This document shows positions 1 to 8,846 of a stretch of 64,000 bases of DNA, piece by piece. How positions within the stretch are numbered: position 1 is the stretch's first letter; the number at the start of each line of letters is the position of its first letter. The translations under genes and the position numbers were made by a program. This DNA is from G958296245 sp963664035 (lineage in GTDB: Bacteria > Chloroflexota > Dehalococcoidia > Lucifugimonadales > G958296245): the NCBI GenBank assembly GCA_963664035.2, contig OY760867.2:930001-994000 (forward strand), given 5' to 3'. The notes beneath the pieces were generated by a model. It saw only the letters and a program-made list of their open reading frames with translations, searched no databases and was not told where the DNA came from.

Positions 1-516
1 CGCGCGTTGCAGCCTAGCCCCCTTGCCCTTGAGGACGTAGAAGCGCGACCCTGAGAGCTTGACGCCCCTGGCGAAGTCGATGATGCCGAGGCGCTCCCCA
101 AGCTCCCAGTGCGGCAGCGGCTCGAAGTCCAACTCCGCCGGCTCCCCCATCGTCCTCACCAGCACGTTCGCGTCGTCGTCCGGCCCCACCGGCGCGCTCT
201 CGTCGGGAAGGTTGGGCAGCCCCAGCAGCAGCTCGTGAAGCTCGCCCTCCAGCTCGGCGATGTCGGCCCCGAGCTCCTTGATCCGCGAGCCCACGGCGCG
301 CATCTCGTCGATCAGCTCCGGCGGCCGCTCCTTGGTGCGCCCAAGCTGCCTGCTCACCTCGTTCCGCCGCGCCCGCAGGCGGTCCGACTCCGCGATGGAG
401 GAGCGGCGCCGCGCGTCGACCTCCAGTATCTCGTCCACGGGGGCGTCCTCCCCCCGCTTCCGCAGCGCTTCCCTCACCGCGTCCGGCTGGCTCCTGACGA
501 GCTCTATGCTAATCAA
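1..516 (-). CDS. serS: Seryl-tRNA synthetase, N-terminal part (runs off window)
   Basis: Charges tRNA-Ser with serine in the cytoplasm. Only the first 172 codons are inside the window. The reverse strand reads MISIELVRSQPDAVREALRKRG, followed by a long helical arm rich in Arg, Glu and Leu, then LPNLPDESAPVG and LPHWELGERLGIIDFARG. This is the standard SerRS N-terminal coiled-coil tRNA-binding arm leading into the class II core. The start is a TTG at 516-514, chosen because a GAGGAG Shine-Dalgarno lies about 7 bases upstream and the protein begins at the usual SerRS N-terminus. The class II catalytic motifs lie beyond position 1 and cannot be checked. Confidence 0.93.
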   Translation of the reverse strand, partial: MISIELVRSQPDAVREALRKRGEDAPVDEILEVDARRRSSIAESDRLRARRNEVSRQLGRTKERPPELIDEMRAVGSRIKELGADIAELEGELHELLLGLPNLPDESAPVGPDDDANVLVRTMGEPAELDFEPLPHWELGERLGIIDFARGVKLSGSRFYVLKGKGARLQRA

Positions 517-581
517 CGGACTCCTCTACCGGCTTTCATGGGTAGATGATAACAGGCGTCGGGGTCCTGCGCGGAGCCGCG

Positions 582-1859
582 TTAGTACCCGTAAGGCACG
601 GTGTCGAGCTCTTCTATGCGCTCGTCGGACGTGAAGCGCCACGTGCCGAGGTGGCCCCGGCGCAGGTCGCCGTTCCCGTCCCAGTCCAGCGTACTGGCGG
701 CGCCGTCGAAGTCTATCTCCCTGCCTTCGGCAAGGCGGGACAGGCCGTCGGCGACGCCCGAGGGTGTGCCCAGCACGGTGACGCCGGGCGGCCCGGCTAT
801 CTCCCGCAGGCGGTCGCGGATCGCGGCGCCGTCGAAGCTGCCCGCGGCCTGCGCGGCGAGAGCGAGGGCGACGGTGGCGTCGTAGGTCTCCTTGACGTAG
901 GCGAGAACGGGCAGCTCGCCGTATTCGGCGACGAAGGCGGCCTCCCAGTCGGCGGTTGCGGCGTTGTAGGGAGCGGACGCGGACGCGGTCCCGTACATGC
1001 CGCCCAGCTTGTCGCCGCCGATCTCCCTGACGAGGCTCGCCCGCTTGGCGGCGTCGCAAAAGACGAAACCGCCGTAGACGCCTTCTTCGAGGGCCTCCCT
1101 CACGATGGCAAGGGTCAGACCCTCGAATGCGATGATAACCAGCGCCTGCGCCCCCGCGTCGGCGCTCTCCGCCAGCTCCGGGAGGTAGCTGGCCTTCTGG
1201 GCCATGTCGATCGAGACGACTCGCAGCGTCCCATCCCAGGCATCTTCGAATGCCTCGGCGAGCCCCTGACCGTAGGCGTCGTCCTGGTAGATGAGGCCAA
1301 CGTTGTCGAAGCCGCGCTCGCGGGTCACGCGCGCGAGCACCGGCCCCTGGGCGGCGTCGGATAGGGCCGTGCGGAAGAAGTAGCCGCCGTCCTCGACGCC
1401 GCTCAGCTGCGGCGAGGTGGCCGAGGGGCTGATCGTGGGGATGCGCAGCATCGCGGACACGCTCCGCGCGACGGGCAACGAGGCCGAGCTGGCGTTGGGG
1501 CCGACTATGGCGTGTACGCCCTCGGTCTCCACGAGGCGCTTCGCCGCCTCCACCGCGGCGGACGGGTCCCGGGTGGCGTCGGCGGCGACGCCCTCCACCG
1601 GCATCCCGAGCACGCCCCCGCCCTCGTTGACGTGCCGGACCGCCAGGTCGAAGGCCCGCTGCCTGTCGGCGGACGCCTCCGGCGACCCGGTGAAGTTGAG
1701 CAGCAGGCCGATCTTCAGCGGGGCAACGGGCCGTTCCTCCGAATCGCCGCCGCAGCCCGATGCAATGAGGAGCAGCCCGGCTATAGCCGCCAGCAGGACC
1801 ACCCACAATGCAGACTGCCCAATCCTAGCCCCGCGACCCTGTTTCGCCGTTGTAGTCAT
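582..1859 (-). CDS. LivJ-type ABC transporter substrate-binding lipoprotein
   Basis: A 425-residue periplasmic-binding-protein type I (LivJ/amide-binding) family member. The N-terminus has a basic stretch, a hydrophobic segment at about residues 19-33 and a lipobox ending ASGC, so it is an exported lipoprotein. The mature part begins LKIGLLLNFTGSPEASADRQRAFDLAV, the usual opening of branched-chain amino-acid or amide receptors. No permease or ATPase gene is adjacent, so it is an orphan receptor and its ligand cannot be assigned. A second, different member is encoded at 42988-44145. Confidence 0.88.
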   Translation of the reverse strand: MTTTAKQGRGARIGQSALWVVLLAAIAGLLLIASGCGGDSEERPVAPLKIGLLLNFTGSPEASADRQRAFDLAVRHVNEGGGVLGMPVEGVAADATRDPSAAVEAAKRLVETEGVHAIVGPNASSASLPVARSVSAMLRIPTISPSATSPQLSGVEDGGYFFRTALSDAAQGPVLARVTRERGFDNVGLIYQDDAYGQGLAEAFEDAWDGTLRVVSIDMAQKASYLPELAESADAGAQALVIIAFEGLTLAIVREALEEGVYGGFVFCDAAKRASLVREIGGDKLGGMYGTASASAPYNAATADWEAAFVAEYGELPVLAYVKETYDATVALALAAQAAGSFDGAAIRDRLREIAGPPGVTVLGTPSGVADGLSRLAEGREIDFDGAASTLDWDGNGDLRRGHLGTWRFTSDERIEELDTVPYGY

Positions 1860-2015
1860 GTTAAATATCGCCTCCGCCGCAAACCCAACTGGCCGGCTCT
1901 CAGCCCGAGGCCGGTTCCCCGGGAGCGGCTGCCGTTCAACGCGTGTACAACTATACGGCAGATGGAGCTGCGGGATGCAATAGTCCAGTGGGCAAGGCTC
2001 GGGTTACCCTTATGG

Positions 2016-2033
2016 GAACGCGCGTGCTATTAT
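2016..2033 (+). promoter_or_regulatory. Extended -10 promoter of darT
   Basis: TGC followed by TATTAT at 2028-2033 forms an extended -10 element about 40 bases before the darT start. The 14 bases GAACGCGCGTGCTA (2016-2029) recur exactly at 37780-37793, upstream of the NHL gene at 37888. No clear -35 is seen, as is normal for extended -10 promoters. Confidence 0.45.
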
Positions 2034-2071
2034 ATGCTGTGGCGCAGCGAGCGCCTTATAGCCGAGGCACG

Positions 2072-2713
2072 ATGTTCGTACCAACAATGCCGAAGATATA
2101 CCACATAGCTCACTTGGATCGGTTGCCCTCCATAATCTCTGACGGCCGATTATGGTGCGACGCCAAGATGGTAGACCGTGATGCCGCCGGGACCTCCATC
2201 GGCATAAGCAGCATCAAGCAGCGGCGGCTCTCCCGGACGCTAACCAGCCATCCCGGACTGTACGTTGGCGAATGCGTGCCCTTCTACTTCTGCCCGCGTT
2301 CCGTGATGCTGTACGTGATCCACATGGGGAATCTTCCCGAATTGGCGTATCGAGGGGGCCAAGAGCCAATAGTCCACCTGGAGGCCGATCTGCGCCGGAC
2401 GGTGGCCTGGGCGGATTCCAACAACCGGCGCTGGGCCTTCACGTCATCCAACGCCGGGTCCCGCTACTTCGAGGACTACTCAGACCTCTCCCACTTGGAC
2501 AAGATCGATTGGGACGCGGTGCAAGCAGACACCTGGGCGGGTGAACGCAAGGAGCCCAAGCAGGCGGAGTTCCTGGTTGAAGGCTCGTTCCCTTGGCGGT
2601 TGGTATCTCGCGTGGGCATAAAGTCCCGGGCTATCTATGGTAAGGTTCGGAGCATGCTGAGCATGTCGCGTCATCGACCGACGGTAGCGATCAGGCCGGA
2701 CTGGTACTACTGA
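2072..2713 (+). CDS. darT: DarT-type DNA ADP-ribosyltransferase toxin (DUF4433)
   Basis: The DarT family transfers ADP-ribose from NAD+ onto thymidine in single-stranded DNA and blocks replication. The 213-residue protein shows the family landmarks: IYHIAHLDRLPSIISDGRLW at the N-terminus, GISSIKQRR, VPFYFCPRSVMLYVI in the middle, and AEFLVEGSFPW near the C-terminus, which contains the expected catalytic Glu. The ATG at 2072 is preferred (GAGG about 5 bases upstream, family-like N-terminus); ATG 2087 is the alternative and an upstream GTG extension is unlikely. It is followed 18 bases later by its antitoxin darG, the normal toxin-antitoxin order. Confidence 0.88.
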   Translation: MFVPTMPKIYHIAHLDRLPSIISDGRLWCDAKMVDRDAAGTSIGISSIKQRRLSRTLTSHPGLYVGECVPFYFCPRSVMLYVIHMGNLPELAYRGGQEPIVHLEADLRRTVAWADSNNRRWAFTSSNAGSRYFEDYSDLSHLDKIDWDAVQADTWAGERKEPKQAEFLVEGSFPWRLVSRVGIKSRAIYGKVRSMLSMSRHRPTVAIRPDWYY

Positions 2714-2731
2714 TCCAGGAGGAGCGGTGCG

Positions 2732-3784
2732 ATGATCGAGTACAAGACCGGCAACCTATTCGACGAGGACGTCGAAGCTCTGGTCAACAGCGTCAACTGC
2801 GTGGGCTTCATGGGCCGCGGCATTGCGCTCCAGTTCAAGAACAACTTCCCCGAGAACTTCAGGGCTTACGCGGCAGCCTGCAGGCGAGGGGAAGTGGAGC
2901 CGGGCCGCATGTTCGTCTTCGAGACGAAGCAGATGGCGAATCCGCGCTTCATCATCAACTTCCCGACCAAGCGTCACTGGCGCGGCAAGAGCCGGATCGA
3001 GGACATCGAGGCAGGTCTCCACGCACTCGCCAAAGAAATCAGGGCGCGCAACATCGGCTCAATCGCGCTCCCCCCGCTGGGCAGCGGGCTGGGCGGATTG
3101 GAGTGGGCCGACGTACGGCCGCGCATCGAAGAGGCGATGCTGGACCTCGATGGCTTGAGAGTCGTGGTATTCGAGCCTGGGGGAGCGCCCGTAGATGCGC
3201 GGCCCAACCGCTCATCTAGGGTTCCAAGGATGACGCCGGGGCGGGCTGCGCTGGTCGCCTTAATGCGTAGGTATCTTGACGCCCTGCTCGACCCCTTCGT
3301 GACCCTCCTGGAAGTGCACAAGCTCATGTACTTCATGGAAGTGGCAGGGGAGCCGTTGAAGCTCGACTTCCAACGAGGCCCTTACGGGCCGTACGCTGAG
3401 AAGCTACGGCACGTCCTCAGGACCGTCGAGGGCCACCTCGTATCAGGCTACGCCGACGGAGGAGACGCGCCGGACAAGCAACTCACCCTAGTACCGGGCG
3501 CCATGGAGGATGCCCGCACCTTCCTCAAGGGCCAGCCTGCAACCCAATCCCGGCTGGCGAAGGTCGCCAATCTCGTCGAGGGCTTTGAGTCGTCCTTCGG
3601 CTTGGAGCTACTCGCAACAGTGCATTGGGTTGGCGCCGAGCATCCCGGGGCGACTGAGGACGATATGATAGCTCACACGTATGCGTGGAATGTACGGAAG
3701 CGGCAGTTCTCGGAGCGCCAGATACGCCTGGCTCTCCAGGTGCTTTACGAGGGGGGATGGCTCTCTAGCACTCCAGCAGATTGA
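2732..3784 (+). CDS. darG: DarG macrodomain antitoxin
   Basis: DarG removes the ADP-ribose that DarT places on DNA and also binds the toxin. The 350-residue protein has an N-terminal macrodomain (about residues 1-150) with NSVNCVGFMGRGIALQFK, INFPTKRHW and LPPLGSGLGGLEW, the ADP-ribose-binding segments typical of DarG. A distinct C-terminal domain (about 180-350) matches the full-length DarG layout in which it contacts DarT. An AGGAGG ribosome-binding site sits 8-10 bases before the ATG. Full length, with no visible damage, suggests a functional system. Confidence 0.88.
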   Translation: MIEYKTGNLFDEDVEALVNSVNCVGFMGRGIALQFKNNFPENFRAYAAACRRGEVEPGRMFVFETKQMANPRFIINFPTKRHWRGKSRIEDIEAGLHALAKEIRARNIGSIALPPLGSGLGGLEWADVRPRIEEAMLDLDGLRVVVFEPGGAPVDARPNRSSRVPRMTPGRAALVALMRRYLDALLDPFVTLLEVHKLMYFMEVAGEPLKLDFQRGPYGPYAEKLRHVLRTVEGHLVSGYADGGDAPDKQLTLVPGAMEDARTFLKGQPATQSRLAKVANLVEGFESSFGLELLATVHWVGAEHPGATEDDMIAHTYAWNVRKRQFSERQIRLALQVLYEGGWLSSTPAD

Positions 3785-3891
3785 CTTAGACTGTCCTCCG
3801 GCCCACGGCTTGCGGGAGGTGCGCTCCCGCCTTTAACATTGGACTACCTCAGCGGGAAGTGGGGTCTGCTGCTTTGAATAGTCCCACCACT

Positions 3892-4854
3892 ATGGCGAAG
3901 GGGTTGCCGGCGACCATACGGCCCATGCTGGCCCGGCTCACCAAGCGGCCCTTCGATTCCGGCGGCCACATCTTCGAGCTCAAGTGGGACGGCATGAGGG
4001 CGCTGGCCTTCCTGGAGGGCGGCAGGCTGCGCCTCCAGGGGCGAGACCTGGCGGACCTCACGCAGCGGTTCCCGGAGCTACACGCCCTGCCGCGGGCCGT
4101 CGGCGCGGATAGGACGGTGCTCGACGGCGAGGTCGTCTGCCTGGACGAAGAAGGCAGGCCGAGCTACTCCCTGCTGCGGGAGCGCCTCCAGGGGAAGGAC
4201 GCCGCGCCGCGGGCGCACTACGTCGCCTTCGACGCGCTCTTCGTCGGCGGCAGGAGGCTGCTGGAGCGCCCCCTGGTAGAGCGCAAGCGCCAGCTTGCCG
4301 GGATACTCGAGGACAACGACGTCGCGCAGGCGTGCGAGTACATCGAGGGCGACGGCAAGGCGTTCTTCGACGCGACCTGCGAGCACGGGCTCGAGGGCAT
4401 CATGGCGAAGGACAAGGCCGGCCAGTACCTTCCCGGCGAGCGCAGCCCCAACTGGCAGAAGATCAAGCGGCTGCGGGAGTGCGAGTTCGTAATCGCCGGG
4501 TACGACTTCGACGGCGGAAGCAGGCCGTTCGTCTCGCTGATACTGGGACTCTACGACAGGGGAACCCTGCGGTACGCCGGGCGCGTCAGCGCCGGCTTCT
4601 CCGACGAGGAGGCCCGCGGCGTCCACTCCACGCTACAGGCGCTCGTCAGCGGTGAGTGTCCATTCGAGGCGCCTCCTCCCATGGACCGGCTGGCCTACTG
4701 GTGCCGCCCCGACCTGGCGTGCCGCGTCTCGTACGGCGAGTTCACCCCGGAGGGCCATATCCGATATCCGGTGTACCTTGGGCTGCGGGAGGACAAGCCG
4801 GCCGCCGACTGCATGGTCGACGACGCCCCGTACTGGCCTGGCGCGCTCGGTTAG
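3892..4854 (+). CDS. ATP-dependent DNA ligase (LigD ligase domain) for NHEJ
   Basis: Seals double-strand breaks with Ku in bacterial non-homologous end joining. The 320-residue protein has the nucleotidyltransferase motif I as ELKWDGMRALAF, with Lys as the adenylated residue, then LDGEVVCLD, LEGIMAKD and NWQKIK, and an OB-fold C-terminus. Polymerase and nuclease domains of multidomain LigD are absent, so this is a stand-alone ligase. The start is uncertain: ATG 3892 gives MAKGLPATIRPML, while GTG 3859 would add 11 residues; neither has a convincing ribosome-binding site. ku follows 46 bases downstream. Confidence 0.9.
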   Translation: MAKGLPATIRPMLARLTKRPFDSGGHIFELKWDGMRALAFLEGGRLRLQGRDLADLTQRFPELHALPRAVGADRTVLDGEVVCLDEEGRPSYSLLRERLQGKDAAPRAHYVAFDALFVGGRRLLERPLVERKRQLAGILEDNDVAQACEYIEGDGKAFFDATCEHGLEGIMAKDKAGQYLPGERSPNWQKIKRLRECEFVIAGYDFDGGSRPFVSLILGLYDRGTLRYAGRVSAGFSDEEARGVHSTLQALVSGECPFEAPPPMDRLAYWCRPDLACRVSYGEFTPEGHIRYPVYLGLREDKPAADCMVDDAPYWPGALG

Positions 4855-4900
4855 AATAGAAGGGGGCGCGGAGAGCCGCCGCGCATCCGGGAGGTGAGCT

Positions 4901-5749
4901 ATGCCAAGGGCAATCTGGAAGGGGTCCATCAGCTTCGGCATGGTGGCGATCCCCATCAAGCTGTACCCGGCCACCAACAGCAAGGACATCTCGTTCGTCA
5001 CGCTGCACAACGCGTGCCACACGCGGTTGAAACACCGCCGCTGGTGCCCGGAGCACGAGGAGTTCGTCGAGCTGGGCGACGTGGTCAAGGGGTTCGAGGT
5101 GTCCAAGGAGCAGTACCTCGTCATGGAGGCCTCCGACTTCGGCGACCTGCCGGTCCCGTCCCGGCACACCATCGAGGTCACCAGGTTCATCGACCTCGCA
5201 GACATCGACCCCGTGTACTACGAGAAGAGCTACATGCTGGAGCCCGACAAGGTCGGGGAGAAGCCGTACTACCTGCTCAAGAAGGCGCTGGAGGCGAGCC
5301 GCCGAGTGGCGGTCGCCAAGGTCTCGCTGAGGCAGAAGGAGCTGCTGTGCAGCCTCAGGCCCGTGGACAACGGCATCATCATGTCCACCATGTTCTGGCC
5401 GGACGAGATCAGGTCGACGGAGGGGCTGAACCTGCCCGAGGCGGAGGTGAGCATCAGCGACCAGGAGCTGGCGATGGCGAACATGCTGATCGACCAGCTC
5501 GCCGGGGAGTTCGAGCCCGGGGAGTACCGGGACGAGTACCGGGGGGCGCTGGAGAAGGTGATAGAGGCCAAGCTGGAGTCCCGCGAGCCCGACTTTGCCG
5601 AGGCCGCGCCGGTCAAGGGCAAGGTCACCGACCTGATGGAGGCCCTGCGGGCCAGCATCGAGGCGGCCAAGGCGGCCTCCGAGGCGCGGGAGTCCGAGAC
5701 TCCGGCCGCCCAGCCGGCGCCCGAGGAGGCCGCCGTGAGCGTCGGCTGA
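4901..5749 (+). CDS. ku: Ku protein, NHEJ DNA-end-binding
   Basis: Homodimeric ring that binds broken DNA ends and recruits the ligase encoded just upstream. The 282 residues are the normal bacterial length. The start MPRAIWKGSISFGMVAIPIKLYPAT is the family signature, followed by ISFVTLHNACHTRLKHRRWCPEH and the core beta-barrel. The C-terminus is an Ala/Glu-rich tail. The ATG is preceded by GGGAGGTGAG. Ligase and Ku form an apparent two-gene operon. Confidence 0.95.
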   Translation: MPRAIWKGSISFGMVAIPIKLYPATNSKDISFVTLHNACHTRLKHRRWCPEHEEFVELGDVVKGFEVSKEQYLVMEASDFGDLPVPSRHTIEVTRFIDLADIDPVYYEKSYMLEPDKVGEKPYYLLKKALEASRRVAVAKVSLRQKELLCSLRPVDNGIIMSTMFWPDEIRSTEGLNLPEAEVSISDQELAMANMLIDQLAGEFEPGEYRDEYRGALEKVIEAKLESREPDFAEAAPVKGKVTDLMEALRASIEAAKAASEARESETPAAQPAPEEAAVSVG

Positions 5750-5777
5750 GCCGCCGCGCGCCCTCACCGGAGCGGTG

Positions 5778-5786
5778 TGCTATCCT
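5778..5786 (+). promoter_or_regulatory. Extended -10 promoter for the sugar-acid operon
   Basis: TGC followed directly by TATCCT lies about 30 bases before the SDR start. This puts an initiation site near 5793 and marks the 5' end of the four-gene unit 5817-9925. Confidence 0.4.
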
Positions 5787-5816
5787 TGGCCGGAAAACTG
5801 GGACATGGAGGGCGCT

Positions 5817-6629
5817 ATGGGCGAGCTAGACGGCAAGGTAGCCATCGTAACCGCGGCGGGGAGGCGGCGCAGCATCGGCAACTCGACGGCGCTGGCGCTG
5901 GCCCGCCTCGGCGCCGACCTCGTGGTCACCGGGACGGGCAGGGACCCCGCGACCTTCCCGGAGGACGAGAAGGCCGTCGGCTGGAGGGACGTAGAGAGCA
6001 CGGCTGACCAGGTCCGGGAGATTGGCCGGCGCGCCCTAACCGCAACCCTCGACGTCACCGACGCCGCCCAGATCGACGGCCTGGTGTCGCGGACGCTGGC
6101 CGAGTTCGGACGCATCGACATCCTGATAAACAACGCCGCGCTGGCCATCGGGGCGGACCGGACCCCCATGGTGGAGGTGGACCCGGGCCTGTTCGAGAGG
6201 GTGATCGACGTAAAGGTGATGGGCTCCTTCCTATGCAGCCGCGCCGTGGCCAAGGTGCTGATAGAGCAGGCGGAGGGAGGCAAGATCGTCAACATCGCGT
6301 CGGTGGCAGGCAAGCGAGGCAACGCCGACGCCATGGCCTACTGCGCCGCCAACTTCGCCATGGTCGGCATGACCCAATCGATGGCCCGCGAGCTCGGCCC
6401 GCACGGCGTGAACGTCAACTGCGTATGCCCCGGCGCCGTGGACACCGCCCGCATGGACAAGTTCGGCCGCGCCGACGAGTGGCAGCAGCTTGCCGAGCGG
6501 ACCGCCATGGGCCGCAACGGCAGCTCCGAGGAGGTCGCCGGGCTCATCGCCTACCTGTGCATCGAGGGTTCGTCGTGGATCAGCGGCCAGTCGATCAACA
6601 TCGACGGCGGCCTGATCATGGAGCACTGA
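5817..6629 (+). CDS. SDR-family oxidoreductase lacking the usual active-site Lys
   Basis: A 270-residue short-chain dehydrogenase/reductase with a Rossmann fold. The N-terminus reads GKVAIVTAAGRRRSIGNSTA, an NAD(P)-binding glycine motif of the divergent A/GGRRRSIG type, and the middle has ILINNAALAIG. The active-site region reads AYCAANFAMVGM, so the canonical YxxxK is YxxxN; Ser and Tyr are kept but the Lys is Asn (codon AAC). The C-terminus IEGSSWISGQSINIDGG is typical of the family. The start at 5817 has GGAGG upstream. It is first in a four-gene operon whose other members act on hydroxyacids and sugar acids; the substrate is unknown. Confidence 0.9.
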   Translation: MGELDGKVAIVTAAGRRRSIGNSTALALARLGADLVVTGTGRDPATFPEDEKAVGWRDVESTADQVREIGRRALTATLDVTDAAQIDGLVSRTLAEFGRIDILINNAALAIGADRTPMVEVDPGLFERVIDVKVMGSFLCSRAVAKVLIEQAEGGKIVNIASVAGKRGNADAMAYCAANFAMVGMTQSMARELGPHGVNVNCVCPGAVDTARMDKFGRADEWQQLAERTAMGRNGSSEEVAGLIAYLCIEGSSWISGQSINIDGGLIMEH

Positions 6630-6652
6630 CGCCCGCCGCCTGGAGGTCCCGC

Positions 6653-7645
6653 ATGACGGCCACCGTATTCGTACTCAACAAAGGCCCGGACATCGAGTCC
6701 TGGCGCGCCCACGCGCCCGACGGCGTGACCCTGGCCGCGGTGGACGTGGACCGGCCCATCGAGGAGCAGGCCGCGCGGATGGAGGGCGCCGTGGCCGTCA
6801 TCGGCTCCGCCGCCTCCGACCTGGTGGCGCTCGCCCGGCTTGTGCCCTCTCTCAAGCTGGTGCAGGTGGGGAGCGCCGGCACGGACGGCATCGACGTGGA
6901 GGCGCTCGGGGAGATGGGCGTGACGGTCGCCAACAGCGGCGGCGGCAACGCCGTCACCGTAGCGGAGCACACGATAGCGCTCATGCTCACGGTCTACCGG
7001 AAGCTGAACCTCCAGTTCGCCTCGGTAGCGGCGGGCCGCTGGCACGGCGACCTGCTGAAGTGGTATCCCTCGGCCGGCGAGCTGACCGGCAAGACGGTCG
7101 GCATCGTCGGGCTGGGCCGCATCGGACAGGGGGTCGCCAAGCTCTTGCGCGGTTTCGACTGTCGCCTCTACTACTTCGACATGGCGCCGAGGTCCGGCGA
7201 GCTGGAAGCCGACCTGGGAGTCGCCCGGCTGGGGCTGGACGACCTGCTGGCAAGGTGCGACGTCGTTACGCTCCACCTGCCGCTCACGGAGCAAACCCGG
7301 GGCATGATCGGAGCGCGCGAGCTGGACCTGATGAGGACGACGGCGTACCTCATCAACGTCGGCCGGGGCCCCGTGGTGGACGAGGCGGCGCTGATCGAGG
7401 CGCTGCGGGCGGGCAAGATCGCGGGCGCGGGGCTGGACGTCCTCGAGCAGGAGCCGACCGATCCCGGCAACCCGCTGCTGAAGATGGATAACGTAGCCGT
7501 CACCCCGCACCTGGCGTCGTTCGCCCAGGAGGCGATCTCCCGGAGCTTCGGCTTCTCGATCCGGAACTGCGTCCGCGTGATCAACGGCGAGGAGCCCCTG
7601 TCCGTGGTGCTGCCCGAGCTCGGCGGCCCCGACCTGCGGCAGTGA
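6653..7645 (+). CDS. D-2-hydroxyacid dehydrogenase family protein
   Basis: A 330-residue NAD-dependent 2-hydroxyacid dehydrogenase of the glyoxylate/hydroxypyruvate reductase or phosphoglycerate dehydrogenase type. The NAD-binding segment is GKTVGIVGLGRIGQGVAKLL. The catalytic triad is in place: Arg in INVGRGPVVDEAAL, Glu in LDVLEQEP and His in VAVTPHLASF. The open frame extends upstream through the SDR gene, but ATG 6653, 24 bases after its stop with TGGAGG upstream, gives a family-length protein. The operon context suggests reduction or oxidation of a sugar-derived keto or hydroxy acid. Confidence 0.9.
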   Translation: MTATVFVLNKGPDIESWRAHAPDGVTLAAVDVDRPIEEQAARMEGAVAVIGSAASDLVALARLVPSLKLVQVGSAGTDGIDVEALGEMGVTVANSGGGNAVTVAEHTIALMLTVYRKLNLQFASVAAGRWHGDLLKWYPSAGELTGKTVGIVGLGRIGQGVAKLLRGFDCRLYYFDMAPRSGELEADLGVARLGLDDLLARCDVVTLHLPLTEQTRGMIGARELDLMRTTAYLINVGRGPVVDEAALIEALRAGKIAGAGLDVLEQEPTDPGNPLLKMDNVAVTPHLASFAQEAISRSFGFSIRNCVRVINGEEPLSVVLPELGGPDLRQ

Positions 7646-7661
7646 TCCCCTCCGCACACTC

Positions 7662-8846
7662 ATGGAACGCCTGCGCGTCACCGATGTCAAGACCTTCCTG
7701 GTCGGCGGCTCTTGGCGCAACTGGCTCATCGTCAAGGTAGAGACGGACGGCGGCGTCCACGGTCTGGGCGAAGCCACCCTGGAAGGCCGGTCGAGGACCG
7801 TCGCGGAGGCCGTCCGCGAGTTGGCCCGCTACATCGTCGGGCAGGACGCCTTCGCCATCGAGCGCCACTACCAGGAGATGTACCGGCGCGCCTTCTACGC
7901 CGGCGGCCCCGTGCTCACCAGCGCCATCAGCGGCGTCGAGACGGCGCTCTGGGACATCAAAGGCAAGGCGCTCGGTGTCCCCGTCTACGAGCTTCTCGGC
8001 GGCCGCACCAGGGACCGCGTCAAGCTGTACGCCAACGGCTGGTACGAGCCCGGCATGAGCCCGGACGAGTTCGCGGAGGCCGCCCGAAGCACGGTGCGCC
8101 TCGGAGCCAAGGGCCTGAAGTTCAACCCCTGGGCGCGCCGGCCCGGCATGGACTTCTACCGGCTGGAGAACAGCGTGCTGAACGCGGGCGTCGAAGCGGT
8201 AGCAGCCGTCAGGGACGCGGTCGGCCCCGACGTAGACCTGTACATCGACTGCAACGGCATCTTCAACACGGTGGGCAACGCGGTGCGAGCCGCCAAGGGC
8301 GTCGAGGAGTACGACATCGGCTTCCTGGAGGAGCCGGTCCCCCACGAGAACCTGGAGGCGATGGCGTACGTCCGCCGCAAGACGGACATCCCAATCGCGA
8401 CCGGGGAGCGCCTGTTCACCATCTACAGCTTCCAGCAGCTACTGGAGAAGGGCGGCGCCGACGTGGTGCAACCCGACATGTCGCACTGCGGCGGGATGCT
8501 GGAGGCCCGGAAGATCGCGGCGATAGCCGACTCGCACTACGCCGCCTTCGCGCCGCACAACCCGAACGGCGAGGTCTCCTACGCCGCGGCCGTACAGGTC
8601 GCGGCCTGCGTCCCGAACTTCCTGGTCCTGGAACACTTCCCCCCGGAGCCCTGGCGCTTCGAGGTCTGCCGGAACCCGATGACCGTCTGCGGCGGCTGGC
8701 TCCAGGTACCGGACAGGCCCGGCCTCGGCGTCGAGTTCGACGAGGAAGCCGCCCTGGAGCACCCCTACCAGCCCGTCGACCTGTACGACTTGCACCGCCC
8801 GGGATCCCGGGTCCTCGTACCGAAGTTCGAGGGGAGCCTGCGATGA
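7662..8846 (+). CDS. Mandelate racemase/muconate lactonizing enzyme family (galactonate-dehydratase-like)
   Basis: A 394-residue enolase-superfamily enzyme, probably a sugar-acid dehydratase. Visible features are the capping domain (VKTFLVGGSWRNWLIVKVETDG), GLKFNPW carrying the KxK-type base region, metal ligands in YIDCNG (Asp), FLEEPVP (Glu) and ATGERLF (Glu), and DMSHCGGMLEARKIA on the last strands. Galactonate, gluconate or related acids are plausible but cannot be chosen from sequence. It lies 16 bases after the hydroxyacid dehydrogenase and its stop overlaps the start of the next gene (ATGA), so the genes are coupled. Confidence 0.9.
   Translation: MERLRVTDVKTFLVGGSWRNWLIVKVETDGGVHGLGEATLEGRSRTVAEAVRELARYIVGQDAFAIERHYQEMYRRAFYAGGPVLTSAISGVETALWDIKGKALGVPVYELLGGRTRDRVKLYANGWYEPGMSPDEFAEAARSTVRLGAKGLKFNPWARRPGMDFYRLENSVLNAGVEAVAAVRDAVGPDVDLYIDCNGIFNTVGNAVRAAKGVEEYDIGFLEEPVPHENLEAMAYVRRKTDIPIATGERLFTIYSFQQLLEKGGADVVQPDMSHCGGMLEARKIAAIADSHYAAFAPHNPNGEVSYAAAVQVAACVPNFLVLEHFPPEPWRFEVCRNPMTVCGGWLQVPDRPGLGVEFDEEAALEHPYQPVDLYDLHRPGSRVLVPKFEGSLR

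Noticed and set aside
526..1806. 426-residue minus-strand frame overlapping the first LivJ-like gene
   Set aside because: Arg/Gly-rich translation in the +1 frame of a clear lipoprotein gene.
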